The notes: generated by a model from the letters alone, not told the origin. A DNA stretch of 64,000 nt from Micromussa lordhowensis (GCA_964020085.1 OZ026605.1:28512098-28576097); one strand, 5' to 3'; positions 12,253 to 24,566 are shown, counted from the stretch's first letter. A program made the numbers and translations.

Positions 12253-15021
12253 GAGTATTACAAGATAATTTGGTTGTATCAACTGAGTTGATATTATGTG
12301 AATTGGCCGCTGTAAAGAGATTTGAAAGCTGACGTTTTCAAGCATTAGCCCTTCGTCGGAGCAACAAATCGATTTGCTCCGACGAAGGGCTAATGCTCGA
12401 AACATCAGTTTTCAAATCTCTTTACGGTGGCCAATTCCCATTATCGACTCAGTTGATAAAACCAAATTATCTTTTGAAGAGGCCCTTACAATGCAAGAAC
12501 ATCTAAGGGGGAGGTATGTGGGTTGATTTTTGCGTGATATGTGCTGTAGGCCTCTCAGAGCCCCTACCCCATTATAGTCTATTCTGTGGCCAATAACAGA
12601 CTCCATCTTAGTCACTTTTGGGCAAATATGTAATTTTCACAATCCCAACTTAGTCACTTTCTTTTTATGTATATACCTTATATTGAATAAAGTGCACTTT
12701 ACGTTTCACCTACATTTGCCACAGTTCCTTAACCTTTCTTTAGTGGCAAACATTCTGGTATGTTTGCTAACTGTAAATATGAAGAAATGTCTTACTCAAA
12801 AATCAGAAAATGTGCGACCCCATTCTAGTAACTCTATTGAAAATGCAACCCCATGCTAGTCAATCCAGTTGTGACAATGCGACCCCATCCAGCGGCACAT
12901 CCCCGTTAGCCTCTTATAAGGAAGTAGTTTCCCCCCCCCCCCCCCCCCCCATCCTGGAAGAACATTCACTGCAAAATTAGGGCAAGAGCAAAAATTAAGG
13001 CTGAAAGCAAAATTATTGTTCACTACTGTGTTAATCAGGCCAATTTTTCCTTTTGGGTTTAATAAAGACTGTTTCCTCGGGATCAAATTATTTTGTCATT
13101 TGGAACTACAAGAAATGAAAACTACATGTACATTGTACAACTTTGCATAATAGTTTGTGATACATTTTGGCAAAACTAAATGAGATGGGAGCCACTAAAG
13201 AAGGGTTAATACTGAGACTTAAAGTTTTTACTTTACAAATTAGGGAGCAACTCTTCCCTGTTCATCGTACCCCTCCCCCCATCACTTGGAGATCATATTT
13301 TAAATCGTAAGACACAGTCTACCATACATGTATATCTACCTAATTTGTTAAATTATACACTTCATATAAATTAACAGATTTCCAAGAGGAATGACATCAT
13401 TCGAAGACTGAAAAATGACATCTACAATGTTGAGAAGACTGCAGAGGAACAAAGTCGCAGGATCATAACTGAGGCAGCCAAACAAGATGCGTCAGAAATT
13501 AAAACTTCTGACAGCAAGAAAAGCAAAGTACAGCAGGAAATTATTGAGCTGAAGAAGAAACTTGAGTCAGACACACTAGCTCATAGAGAGAGTGAACTGG
13601 CTTTGCGAAAGGTACTACCAGTAGTTACCACATCTACACGCTTTTCTTTGGCAACTTTTCTTTAATATTGAAAGAAAAGATAGGAGTCTGCTACACAAAT
13701 GTTACTGTCCAGATTAGTAGGCCAGCAATGCGTACAGAGAGGTTTATCGCTATATATCTTTTTAAACTAGGCATACATTTAGTACCAACGATTAAGGACA
13801 AGTCTTGTGCCAGGCCATGTGACCCCTTAAATTCATACTACCAGAGTTTTATCCCGTTTTTGTTGTGTTATGTGCCATAATGATTTGATTTAGTGTTTGG
13901 GATGATCAGTTTGTTTTGGAACTTCATGGGAGTTTGACTTTTGGTGAGGGGGTGCTCTTTAGAGACATGGCACTTTTTCTAATACCTCTAATCTCGTGAG
14001 TTTTGTATCATGTTTGTTTAGCGAAAATACAAGATTGAAACAGAGGTAGAAAACTGGATTCAAAAGTTTGATACTGATATGGGAGAAAGACAGGTATGAT
14101 GTAACTTTTTACTTTTTCTTATTACTAAAAGCATGCTCTTTACTAGGCAAATATAGGATAAAGTCTATACGAGCTAAGTAGCCCATCAGGCCAGAGCTTA
14201 TCCCGGTTTCCATAGCATAAAGTAACTAGGAGTATTTCTACTCTTCCCTGGATGGAATGCTAGTCCATCGCAGGGTTACCCCCCAGCATTAAGTTTGCCG
14301 GTAGCCATTTATACAGCTGGGTGGAGAGAGGCATTGTGAGAGTAAAGTGTCTTGCCCAAGAACACAACACAATGTCCCCGGCCAGAGCTCAAATCCAGAC
14401 TGCTCAATCCGGAGATGGAGCGCTCTAACCACGAGGCCATCAATCTAATTTTTGCCCTGTGGTAGCAGTAGTAGCAGTGCTCTTTACTATTTGGTTCTTA
14501 ATAGTAGATTTTTAATATTACTTTTATATTACTCTTGCTATTTCAACCCTTCATTTCCGATAACTCTCATCTTATTCTGCTACTTAATATTTAATTTTAA
14601 ATTATTTGAATATTTGGGCTTTTTCCTTTTTGAGGAGAGAAACTAGAGTTTTGCAGACTTGAATCCTGAAATCCTTTTAGGTCCTTTTCATGAAGCTAAA
14701 TTCTTTCTTTAAACTTTTTCTTTTCAGGATGAATTTGATGCTTTAGACGCAATTTACACGGAAGAAAAGAGACAGCTCGATGAACTGGAAGAGCGGTTCA
14801 AGACGCTAGAAAAAGAATATCTAGAAATCATGGAGGCGAGAAGAATTGCTAAAGAAAAAGCTGAGGCTGCGGAAAAAGAATTGAATCTGAAAATACGCGC
14901 CGCCAGACTGATACAGTCGCTATGGCGAGCACACAAGGCCAGAAAGGCGCTGAAGAATAAAAAGAAAAAAGGAAAGAAAGGCAAAAAGGGCAAGAAGAGC
15001 GGAGGAAAAAAGAAAAGATAG
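10258..15021 (+). CDS. DRC10: Dynein regulatory complex protein 10 (IQ domain-containing protein D), complete, four exons
   Basis: Exons 10258-11148, 13378-13611, 14022-14093 and 14728-15021, all phase 0, give about 496 aa. The N-terminal half carries the family block DPLKVLDPVRKKLTSVEAQR followed by a helical LELVSLLPYI region, then a low-complexity Ser-rich linker (near residues 115-170) and VKNILRLFASNP...RSAEVNGMIDELITLR. Exons 2-3 are coiled coil, including RKYKIETEVENWIQKFDTDM, very close to the vertebrate protein. Exon 4 ends with an IQ motif, AARLIQSLWRAHKARKAL (near 459-478), for calmodulin or centrin binding, and a Lys/Gly-rich basic tail. The family protein is a subunit of the nexin-dynein regulatory complex that links doublet microtubules and controls ciliary beating. 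Intron 1 has a 215-bp palindrome and intron 3 a reversed SINE. Confidence 0.93.
11520..11640. repeat. Dispersed repeat rich in CTTGCC/GGGCAAG words, copy 1
   Basis: This DRC10 intron 1 segment contains CACTCTCACTTGCCTGCTGGG and AAGCAAAATTTGAGAGCT. Closely similar sequence in the same order occurs at about 63238-63415 in the SMCHD1-like gene. It is a dispersed non-coding repeat of unknown class. Confidence 0.5.
12261..12475. repeat. 215-bp palindrome carrying two hammerhead-like sequences (DRC10 intron 1)
   Basis: The outer arms AAGATAATTTGGTT..ATCAACTGAGT and the inner arms (GAGATTTGAAA...GCATTAGCCCTTCGTCGGAGC) pair with their complements around a short turn near 12366. Each arm, in opposite orientation, reads GCTCCGACGAAGGGCTAATG then CT(C/T)GAAA. 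That resembles the CUGANGA / stem II / GAAA core of hammerhead ribozymes linked to Penelope-like elements, but with C in place of the essential U of CUGA. It is probably an inverted terminal fragment of such an element. Confidence 0.55.
12929..12948. repeat. Poly(C) tract
   Basis: A run of about 18 C in DRC10 intron 1 (poly(G) on the minus strand). It is a simple homopolymer and prone to length error in sequencing. Confidence 0.8.
14155..14445 (-). mobile_element. tRNA-derived SINE, family 1, copy 2 (reverse orientation)
   Basis: Read on the minus strand it has the same order of blocks as the 3266 copy: tRNA-like head with a GTTAGAGCGCTC-type A box and a B-box region, TTCTTGGGCAAGACACTTTA, TATAAATGGCTACC, GGGTAACCCTGCGATGGACT and GCTCTGGCCTGATGGG. 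It lies in DRC10 intron 3. Confidence 0.75.
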
Positions 15022-15137
15022 TGAGATGTTACGAAGCCATAAGCAAATCAAGACGACGATGTTCCAAGAGCGCGTTTGCAACTAATGCCAGCCGTGAAAT
15101 GGCGTTTATACGCATGCGCTGCTCATTCAGTTTATAT

Positions 15138-15471
15138 GAGAGCGCTTTCCATTCAACCCAAAACTCCAAGAGTTCCGACATCAGGGGAAATTTAGTGCGG
15201 AAATTTCGTGAAAAAGTTTCCAGAAAATCCGAAAATTGTTGAATTTCCCAAAAGTGAACCATTCAACCGAAAATTCCGTAAACTTCTCGGAGGAAAACCA
15301 AATGGGACGGAAATTCCCGGTTGGTAGTTTCCGAAAATTTGGGTACACCTTACATGGTTGTCTTCTTTTCCAGAAATATTGGAAAATGCTGTTCAACTCG
15401 TCACCGTGGAAATTACTGGAAATTTCCGAAAATTCAAACCAGAACTTTTCATCGAATGGAAAGCGCTCAGA
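15138..15471. repeat. TIR element downstream of DRC10
   Basis: The ends GAGCGCTTTCCATTC and GAATGGAAAGCGCTC are terminal inverted repeats. The interior repeats GGAAATTTCCGAAAA-type words on both strands. No protein. Compare the 5632-5964 element. Confidence 0.65.
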
Positions 15472-18350
15472 GTTTTTTGGAGAACTGGCTTCAAGGCAAT
15501 GCAAAACAAATCAAATTGCATTGTATTTTAGAATGTCATTTTGACTTCGCACGTGCAGCTGTAACTGTGCGAGGTCGACATGCAAAACTTAGAGAAAAGC
15601 AAACAGAGTGGATAAAAAAACGCGTGTTTTATATAAATTCATGTTTTTGTGAACATTAACGTGACATGGAAATCGTCGTCGTGCGAATTTGCTTAATCGT
15701 TGTAGTTAATGTACAACTGATCGTGTAGTGCAAACAGTAACACAGAAAAAAAAAACAATTGCATGTCCTTTTAAGGAGTTCACAAAATGGCCTTTTTATC
15801 TGTTGCAGAGTATTCTGGTGACCTTCACTTATTTCAAACTTTCTTTTAAGAAAGCCTGTGAGTTAACACAGACTGTATTGTTTTGTACTGACACCGCCGC
15901 ATTGTTTCAAATACTGTTTTCACTTCATGGCAAGAGTAGAATTAAAGGAAGTTAGTAACTTTTTTTCCCTTTTATTTCTTTAAATTGGCACTCAACCAGT
16001 TATCTGTCTGATTCTTCGAGATGCTTCACCAAGGTACTTCCTTGCTGTTGATGAGATTCAACTTCTTCGTCTGCTCAGAAAAACGCCTCATCTGGAAATG
16101 AAATCATGTTCCGTATTTTGAGTAAAATTTACTGAATGCAAACAAGATGGAAACTATTGTGGCACAACAGTTAGTTAGTGTGAGTATTAAGCCTTTCTAA
16201 GCATGGGGCACATGGTTGTCTTAGCTCTATTTGCTCCCTGTCTCCCGGGAAAAGCCTGCTTCTCAGCTGGCAACTCGACGTAGACATTTCAGGTCACGTT
16301 GATGACAACAGCCAGCAAGTGTGAGAGGTTTAGGCCCAGATGCGAAAAGCAAAAATCAGATCTTTGTTTTGGAATAAATCCAGGTCAGGTTACTGAAAAA
16401 GTAACTGCTGTTGTATCGTATAAAAGAGCGAGCAGTCCTTTGAGTTCCTTGAGCGAGAAGAAAAATTTAAACAGCGGCCAACGAAAACTAAAAGAACAAA
16501 AGACGGCTTGTAGTCCTACCCATCACGGATCGAAACTCGGGAGTTTTCTTATTCAAAACCGTGGGGGTATAAAACAACAATCCTGGCCAAAACGTTTGGG
16601 ACGCTTTCTCATTTTTCTATAAAAAAAGCATTTCGATCTATCCCCCCTCCCCCCCTGAACAATGTTGGTTGTCGGGAGTCACAGATGTATCACAAATATT
16701 CTACAGTCAAAGGACTTCAACATTGTTCAGGGGGAGCGGGGGAAACCCTTTTTAAGGCTATCTTTATGACTGTAAATTGTTGGTTTCCCGCAGTTTCCAC
16801 GTAAAAAAGCGAGAACAAAGGGAAGTGTCCCAAACCCTTTTGGCCAGGATTGAAGGTATACCACACACTAAACCACAGTGCACGGAGCAGTTCGATATCC
16901 GCCCTCGGGTCCGGTTCCCGAACGTGCTCCCGAGAATCGAGAGGAGGACAGCGGGCTCATTTTCCCGAACAGTGGCTGGTAATCTAACCCAGCGGGAAAA
17001 TAAAGGAATCAGGCGGGGAACATTGATAAAATACCATGATACAAGAGTGCAATTCCGGTGATATTGCAATCTGTTATGTAGGTAGGGAATAAAGGGAAAG
17101 TATAGGTTTCAAGAGATTTTCTGGTCCTTCGATCTTTGTTTAGACATCGGCCTTTTCCATAGAGATCTGATTCCAGTAACCCACTGATAATTGGCGATTG
17201 TGGCTGAACACAGAGAACAACTTAATCGGCATGATGTTTTCCCAGAAGAGGGGGGGGGCTACTTAACAAAGTTTAATACGGGGAGGCTCCGCCCCGAGGT
17301 CCAACCCCTTACCCTTTTATATACCATTTTAGCAGAAAAGGTACCCCTTTTATATACCTTTTATTGAAAAAAGGTACCCCTTTCACATACCTACTTTAGA
17401 ACACTGCATCCCCTTTCTAAGCCCTTGAAATGAAGCTAATGAACAATATTACGGGAGAATATCAAGCATTACTAGAAGAAATGTTTAGCAAACAAGTGTT
17501 ATTTGTGGGCGGGAGTTCAAGATACTCCGGACATCAGGCGCACGAACAGCGATTGCTTTTGTTATCGACCTTCATAAAACCATTCCAGTGTCTTCTTTAT
17601 CTTTATAGGTACATACTTTTAACGAACGTTAACGTGAACAAAACGAAATCTCAAAATATGAACGCTGACGGCAAGATGAAGAGTTAAATAACAAACAAGA
17701 CTTCGTGACGTGTTGACCGAAGACCACACGCGGATAGAGTGTGATAAGAACCAACCAGTTTAATATATAACTGTTGTAACTCTGTCTAGTTTTGCAATCT
17801 AGTTATATAACCTGCCCAAAATCCCAGGCAAGCGCGCACACGGTAATTTGTTAATTTTGCAAACGGTCCAAATTAGTAATTATGACAGTTCAGTACGCAA
17901 ATAAGTAAGAGGGCTACATGCCCCAGCTGATGCTTATCCAATTTGAAAATAATTGGATTTTTAAAAATCCCTCTGGTAGTGAAATTGGACTCGGCCTACG
18001 GCCTCATCCAATTTTGACCGTCTTGGGAACTTTTTTCATCCAATTACTTCCATACTGGACAGAGCAGTGAAGGTTTAGAGAAATCCCAGTGCATGGAAAA
18101 TCGTCATCCTTCTATCGCTCAGCACATGCAGTCTTGATGTGTTGTCGGTTCTGCTTATTATTATCATCATTAAAAAAATCAACGATAAATAAGGATAAGC
18201 AAACTTCTGGTACAAGTCAGCTTTGCTGATTACTATGTATTTGGCTATTATGCGCATGCTCAGTTAAAGCTTTACCGCGGTCTTAGCATATCGCCGACAT
18301 GGACGGGACACCGAACCTGCTGTGCGAGTAGTATTAAAATGCAGTGTGTT
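15472..18350. other. Gene-free interval
   Basis: No supported gene. It includes a foldback at 16579-16856, a segment near 16935-17000 (GGGCTC..TTTCCCGAACAG..GGCTGGTAAT) that recurs near 51288-51330, and a stretch at 17270-17395 with repeated GGTACCCCTTT and TATATACC words. Confidence 0.45.
16579..16856. repeat. Nested foldback element
   Basis: The outer arms share AATCCTGGCCAAAA...GTTTGGGAC and complement (16579-16620 against 16800-16856). Inside them, 16643-16743 is a second inverted repeat with ends CCCCCCTGAACAATGTTG and CAACATTGTTCAGGGGG. The arrangement suggests one inverted-repeat element inside another, or a two-tier hairpin. Confidence 0.55.
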
Positions 18351-18650
18351 GGGCCTGATTGCATGGCGAATTTCAGTCTGGGCTGAAATTTCATGGAGGG
18401 GAGGTTTCAGCCCGGGCCGCAATTCAGCCCGAGCTGAAAAGTCTTTAAAAAAAAACCATGTTCAGCCCGAGCTGAAAGCGAGCTTGGACATGCGTTTTCG
18501 GCGCCATTTTCATTCTCCTGAGATTTCTTTGCGCGTAATTTCATATTTGGCGCCAAGGTTAATATTTCAGCACGGGCTGCAATTCGTCATGTAATCGGAA
18601 CAAAATTTCAGCTCCCTAGCCGGGCTGAAATTCGCCATGTAATCAGGCCC
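18351..18650. mobile_element. 300-bp MITE with reiterated CAGCCCGRGCTGAAA palindromes
   Basis: The terminal inverted repeats read GGGCCTGATTGCATGGCGAA and TTCGCCATGTAATCAGGCCC. Inside, palindromic words of the type TTCAGCCCGAGCTGAAA occur at least five times on both strands, an arrangement seen where a transposase binds subterminal repeats. No ORF and no clear target duplication. Confidence 0.75.
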
Positions 18651-19409
18651 TTAGTTTCCTTGAAGATCTTTCATCGTCTTAACTAATCCGGTAAACCAGC
18701 CGTTCATTCTGTCTCATTCAAGGCCCCCTACTTAATGTTTGATTTTGAATAACGGTAGTTGGAGGTCTTAAATTAGATATTGGTAAGGGTACAATGCTGG
18801 ATGTCAAGGTGAGAAGTCCTCTGAAATGACAACTTCGAGCTAATTGGATATTTAGTCACCGGTGGAAGTTAATATCTATGAGGTAGAAAGATGAGCTTTC
18901 GTTCCCTAGCTGATTAAAGATAATCCGTAAAACCGTAAAAGCAAAAATTTGTCCTGCCAAATTAATCGTGATACGTGCATCTAACGAAATTCCTGTTTTC
19001 CTGAAACGTGACTGAAACGCTACCTCATCCAAATAACGCAGCTAGTTTCCGCCACCTTAAACTCTGAAACGCGAAGAGATAGAAGTAAAATTACAACATT
19101 GAACGCAGAAGGATTTCCGGCAGAGCGCGTGATCTGCGTGAATGACAAAACGCGAAGCGCGAGAAACTCGCGTGACAGGCAAAGTATAACGCTGCTTTCG
19201 CGCACATTCTCCTACGTGCTGAAAAACAACAAAACAACATTGAGAGGGCTGAAAGATCAGCTACCAGTATATCCTCGCCCCAATTAAACGAAAATTACTT
19301 AACCACAAATTCATTAATTCGTCATTCCACGAGGGCTATGTTCTGGCTATTTCGAGGCTTCCTAAAATAAAGTAAAATAAGTAATTTATTTAATTACCAA
19401 CATAATATT

Positions 19410-20135
19410 CATTCACATAACACAAGATCATCAACAAGAGGCAACTTCTTTCTCGAATACTCTAGATTAGACAAGCAAAACATGTCTTTTTCTAGAAACG
19501 GTGTTAGAGTCTGGAATAACCTATCTAATGAAATTCGTCAAATGCCTAAAGTGAAATTTAAACGCAACATTCACAATATGCTCCTTCAGAAACTCTCGGA
19601 GGCGAATGAGTATATTGATCTATTGGATTTGAATATGTCTTGAAAACTAAACTCAGTTCATTCTACTAGCTTTCTATCTGCATTGTCCTTCCAGCTTCTC
19701 ATGTAATCTGCCTTATTTCTCCTGAGAATCTTTGTTTTCTGTATTTACCTTATTCTAATGTATTGTACGATAATAATTAATTTCACTTAGTATTGTAATT
19801 GTATTGTAATTGTAATTTTTCACTTTGTATTTAGTATTCAGCTTATTTTAATGTGTTGTGCGATAATAATTAATTCTTTTTAGTATTGTAATTGTATTGT
19901 AATTGTTCACTTTGTATTCAGTATTCAGCTTATTCTAATGTATTGTACGATAATAATTAACTCTACTTAGTATTTTAATTGTAATGTTAATTGTAATGTT
20001 ACTGTAATTATTCTATTTAGTGTCAAGCCACTGCTCGCCTCGAATAGCTATAGCTAACTGCGAGCAGTGGTACATCAGATTTTGTATTTTTCTTTATTTC
20101 TCTTAATAAACTTGAACTTGAACTTGAACTTGAAG
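19410..20135 (+). mobile_element. 3' end of a non-LTR retrotransposon (LINE), truncated
   Basis: Frame 19410-19643 encodes HSHNTRSSTRGNFF..., then SFSRNGVRVWNNLSNEIRQM and a final LLQKLSEA region before TGA. This matches the terminal segment after the reverse transcriptase in Jockey/CR1/RTE-like LINEs. It is followed by about three diverged roughly 75-bp tandem units (ATTCAGCTTATT..TGT..TACGATAATAATTAA..) and a 3' tail AATAAACTTGAACTTGAAC, a short-repeat end typical of such LINEs. The reverse transcriptase itself is missing, so the copy is 5' truncated and inactive. Confidence 0.7.
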
Positions 20136-20686
20136 TTGATATACAGTAGCCGCAGTGACCTGTTTTGTTAAAACTCCCTGCTGGGAAATTACTTAACGCT
20201 AGGAAGTCATGCCTTCCCGTCTTGATATTGACGCCTTTTGGCAGAAAAAATGTAAATAAATAGTGTTGATGCCAGCTTTTTCATGCAGATGCCGGTCTAT
20301 TAAATATCTATTGTCAGTTCGGAGGTCGTGCGTGAACTGAACTCTTGGCGAACCAATCATCGCTTCGAATGTACATTTTGTGGCAGGTAACGAAATGACC
20401 AATCAAGCGTAGCGGTGCTGTCAAAACTCTTTCATATTTATACACGAGTTTCTACACTCGCACTGCACATTTTGATTTACGGCTCTTCCCGTTTCGGCAG
20501 ATTAGATCTAGTCACTTCATATTTGTGTTGGTACGAAACAGGCAAGATAAAGCCGAGTGAATACCGGAGGCAACTCATTACTTATCATTTCTGCGTTGTT
20601 AACTACAGTCAAGGTGGAAGATCACACACCAAGTCCGAGTTCCGATAAACTACCGTCGAGTTCTGACCAGAGTAAAACGAGCTGTT

Positions 20687-21919
20687 ATGGAACTTGAGTT
20701 GGACGTTACTGGCCCAAGAATCAGAGAAGAAAAAGGTCCCACGCATCGGAATGGAAGAGCAATTTCAAGAAAGATGAAACGACGAAGATTAGTGGACAAG
20801 AAGGGACGAGTTCATCTGAACTATGTGAACGTGCCCGACCGCGGGCAATTGTATTACCTCTCTGACCAATTCACAACTTTAATCGAGGCTCGCTGGCGAT
20901 ACGTTATTCTAATTTTCTCACTGGCTTTTATCGTGAGCTGGTTAGTGTTTGGATCGATCTGGTGGGGAATATACAGTTATCGACTTAAATACGACAACAT
21001 AACATGCATTGAAAAAGTTAACTCGTGGACTTCGGCGTTCTTGTTTTCGTTAGAGACACAAACTACCATTGGCTATGGAGGCAGACAAATAACACCAGAT
21101 TGTCCGGAAGGAGTCATTTTCCTGCTAATACAATGTATCATTGGTTTGTTAATCTCCTCTACAATGCTAGGGCTTATATTTGCCAAACTTTCGCGGCCCC
21201 ACAGACGCAGAACTACCATACTATTCTCTCGACATGCGGTTATCGGTCCACGCGATGGAAAACTCTTCCTCATGTTTCGAATTGCGGACTTGAGGAAAAA
21301 ACAACTGATAGAGTCACACATTCGCGTTTATTTCATCAGCCGGCACAAAACAACAGAAGGAGAGGAAATCGGTTGCTTTAGACAACCTCTTCAAGTTGCT
21401 TATGACAATGACAACGACGATGAGGAGAAAATATTTCTGTTCGCGCCTATTGTCCTCCTACACGAAATCAACGAGGACAGCCCATTCTTCGATTACTCGG
21501 CCGACGATCTACTCTTCGCCGACTTTGAAATAGTTGTGCTCCTAGAAGGGATCGTCGAGCCTACGGGAATGACTATGCAAGCTCGAACTTCGTACGTAGG
21601 TGAAGAAATTCACTGGGGTCATTTATTTGTCGACATCATGAGCTATAAGGACACTTCAATTGGTGATGGACACTTTAGTGTTGACATCTCGCGGTTTCAC
21701 GAGACGTTTAAGGTGCATTTACCGCGAGAGAGTGCGAGAGAATTTTACAAAGCAAGACGTGATAGGAATGAGCGAGAAAACGAACAAGAAAATTCCCAGC
21801 AGCAGGAAATGGAAGCAAACATTGACCTAACTGACACATCCCAGAGATTTGCCCACAGCGGGATCTCACTGGTTCCAAACGGAGACGTGGGAAAACAAGC
21901 TGCAGTGACTAAATTATAG
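20687..21919 (+). CDS. Inward-rectifier K+ channel (Kir), single exon, 410 aa (Kir copy 1)
   Basis: Full-length Kir: cytoplasmic N-terminus, slide helix (FTTLIEARWRYV, near 62-73), TM1 (about 73-97), extracellular Cys107 and Cys139 flanking the pore, pore helix and filter TIGYG (127-131) with the supporting Glu123/Arg133 pair, TM2 (about 143-167), and a cytoplasmic Ig-like domain with LHEINEDSPFFDY and DFEIVVLLEGIVE. The position aligned with Asp172 of vertebrate Kir2.1 is Ser157, suggesting weak rectification (inference). The last residues, VTKL, fit a class I PDZ ligand (S/T-x-hydrophobic). There are no introns. The protein would set resting potential or carry K+ as a tetramer in the plasma membrane. 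Subfamily cannot be fixed by eye. It lies about 10.5 kb from the other three Kir genes and on the opposite strand. Confidence 0.95.
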   Translation: MELELDVTGPRIREEKGPTHRNGRAISRKMKRRRLVDKKGRVHLNYVNVPDRGQLYYLSDQFTTLIEARWRYVILIFSLAFIVSWLVFGSIWWGIYSYRLKYDNITCIEKVNSWTSAFLFSLETQTTIGYGGRQITPDCPEGVIFLLIQCIIGLLISSTMLGLIFAKLSRPHRRRTTILFSRHAVIGPRDGKLFLMFRIADLRKKQLIESHIRVYFISRHKTTEGEEIGCFRQPLQVAYDNDNDDEEKIFLFAPIVLLHEINEDSPFFDYSADDLLFADFEIVVLLEGIVEPTGMTMQARTSYVGEEIHWGHLFVDIMSYKDTSIGDGHFSVDISRFHETFKVHLPRESAREFYKARRDRNERENEQENSQQQEMEANIDLTDTSQRFAHSGISLVPNGDVGKQAAVTKL

Positions 21920-24385
21920 CCACTTGTTTGCATTCGGACTTCATTTGTAAAGGGGGATTTTAAAAAATCATGGACAGTGGTATTCGTAAGCAGTCCGAAT
22001 TAAATGTCCCGCTATTTTCTTTGATAACAAACTTTTCAGCTCATTTAAAAATACATCATTCACATTCAGTCGTTAAAACTCACCCGACAAACTGCGGATT
22101 GTTTTGTCTTTTGTGCCTGCGAACAATTAAATCGTTTTCAAGCTGAGAACTTTTGATTTTTCTTGGCGAATTTAGTTCGGTCTTTAACCTTTATTGCAAA
22201 GCCAATGAGAGACGTTTTATTTACACCTGCGCTGTCAAAAAAGCCAACTACACTTCACACGGTGCAATAATATTTTTTTTTAATTTTGTAGCATGAAAAT
22301 TATAAGTTGTATTGAACCAACCTGCTACTATAAACTAGTTTGAATTCATTGTTTTCGTAATCACAGTTAACAGGTTAAAGAAAAAGTAAAATTAAACGGC
22401 ATATTTTGTGCTCATTTCCTGTCAAGATTGAACATTTGATAAGAGTTTATATACGTTTGTAAGGAAATCGATTTGATATTCATAGCATATGTATGAATTA
22501 AACAAGTTTTTTTTTACCAGTGAATCATTTTGTTGTACCAGCAGGTTCGATAATCTTAAATAATTGTTTGAAAAGCCACCGCCTTTAGTTGAAAGTCTCG
22601 CCGCTATTTTACATTTTGAGTGTCTCATGCATACGCTTGTGTTTATAAACATTGGCGGTTTTTTTATTTTTCCTTGCATGTAATATTTGCCCAGTCAGTC
22701 AGTACGAGTTGTCTATTTTTCGTTTTTTCCCTGAGTCCTTATTTGTTTGTTATTTCCGCCAGTTTGAACCTCTAATCTTTAATGGAATAATCCTACTACA
22801 ATATTTCGCTGTCTCGATACAAAGAAAATTCACATTATTCATGCATTCCAAACTTGCGATAATAGATAGTTCAATTTGTTTCTGCGGCTTTTGAGCATAT
22901 TGGCAATCTGAAGTCTCTTAACTTTAAGTAAACAATGCACGCTCAATGATGGTTTTCCAAAAGGGGCCTCGGGCGAAGTTTCGTAGCCGCAGATTTGCTG
23001 ACAGAATCTGTTAATTTTCCAGCAGCGAACTAATTCGTGACTTGTCCGATTCCAAAGTGTGGACACCACGTGAGCGGTCCTGGTGGCCGATATCTGTTTT
23101 GGAGACATTTCGCGTGATTTGTCAAACTATTTTGCGTCACAACAGGAATCTTCACGCGATCAGAGTGATTAAATATGCAAATCATGAGGTCTTTTCCTAT
23201 CTTGTGCTCAGCGTACTGAACATTCTAGAACACAATTTCTGTTCCCTTATAAACAAACCTGGAACGCGCAAAATGAGTTTATTTTTTTCTAAGTTTTCAC
23301 AGTTATATCGCTCAGGTGCGACCTAAAGGACTTTGTATTACAAAATTACGCTGCTATTTCCGGTAACTCAGTAATAATACTCTGTTTCCGAGGAAACCCG
23401 AAAAACAGGCAAAAAATAATGGTCAAGACTGCGTAGTCATGCACGCATTAACGACCGATCTCAAAGACAAATGACGTTGAGTTGTAAACAACTTAGTCCG
23501 TCATCTGGCAAAGTTTGCCAATTAGCAGCCTTTGATTTATTCAGCTGGTAGCGCGGAAAGTTGATCACTACTTGATTTGTGGTTAGTTGTCACTTTCGAT
23601 TAACTAATATTAGATTCAGAGTTACTCGCGCGAGTGCTTCACGAGTGAATTCGCGCTAGAATCGCGCTCCACGCTCGCTAGGACTCGTCGCACCCGCGGA
23701 ATTGCGTAATGTCGGTGGAAATCCAACCCTCACCCACTTTGACGAAAACAGGGAAGACAGGGAGCGTAGCGCACGGTAATTTAGATTCGATCAATACTAA
23801 AGCCTTTTAATAAAATTCTACTAGTATACTACAGTGGAACCCTGTTAATCCAGTTACTAACGCGCCACAAAAATCTGGCCGCATTAACCGGGCGACTGTA
23901 ATAAAAGGGTCCTTTAAATAAGAAAATGACTGACTGAGCTTTTGTTCGAGCCATAATCAAACGGCCGTAATAAAGAGGTGGCACTTCCATTTTGTACATA
24001 TTTCCATCTCGCGCATTTTTAAAGAGGTGGTTATTAACGGCGTGGCCACTATAATCTGATTGGCTGAGCTAGTCGAACACTATCAGCCATGAGAGCGCAG
24101 TAGCTGTCAGTCGTCTACGAAATGGCGACATTTTTTCCCGACATTTTGGAGGAACATTCAGATGTAAATGAATAGTAGTAATTCGTCAGAAATAGTGTTT
24201 TGACTTGAAATTATTGAAATAACGAGTGTGCGCGCTTAAACAACTGCAAAATTTCCAGTGACAATTCAGTCCGTGTGACTTTGTTAAAGCGTGAAGTTTA
24301 ATAATACGTAGAAAAATAATTAGAAACTTTAATTTGCGGTTATTTCAGTTAGAATTCTTCGGCCTCATCAACGTGATCACCTCAT
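21920..24385. other. Gene-free interval
   Basis: No supported gene. The stretch near 23830-24070 has the form of a dispersed repeat (ACAGTGGAACCCTGTTAATCC...CTGATTGGCTGAGC); similar words occur near 61070. Otherwise it is A/T-rich sequence. Confidence 0.4.
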
Positions 24386-24392
24386 AGTAATC

Positions 24393-24454
24393 CAGGACGT
24401 AACATGTCGATCAAAGTCGATCATCGAAAACGTAGTCGATAAGTCGATAATTAA

Positions 24455-24528
<74 letters not shown>

Positions 24529-24529
24529 A

Positions 24530-24566
<37 letters not shown>

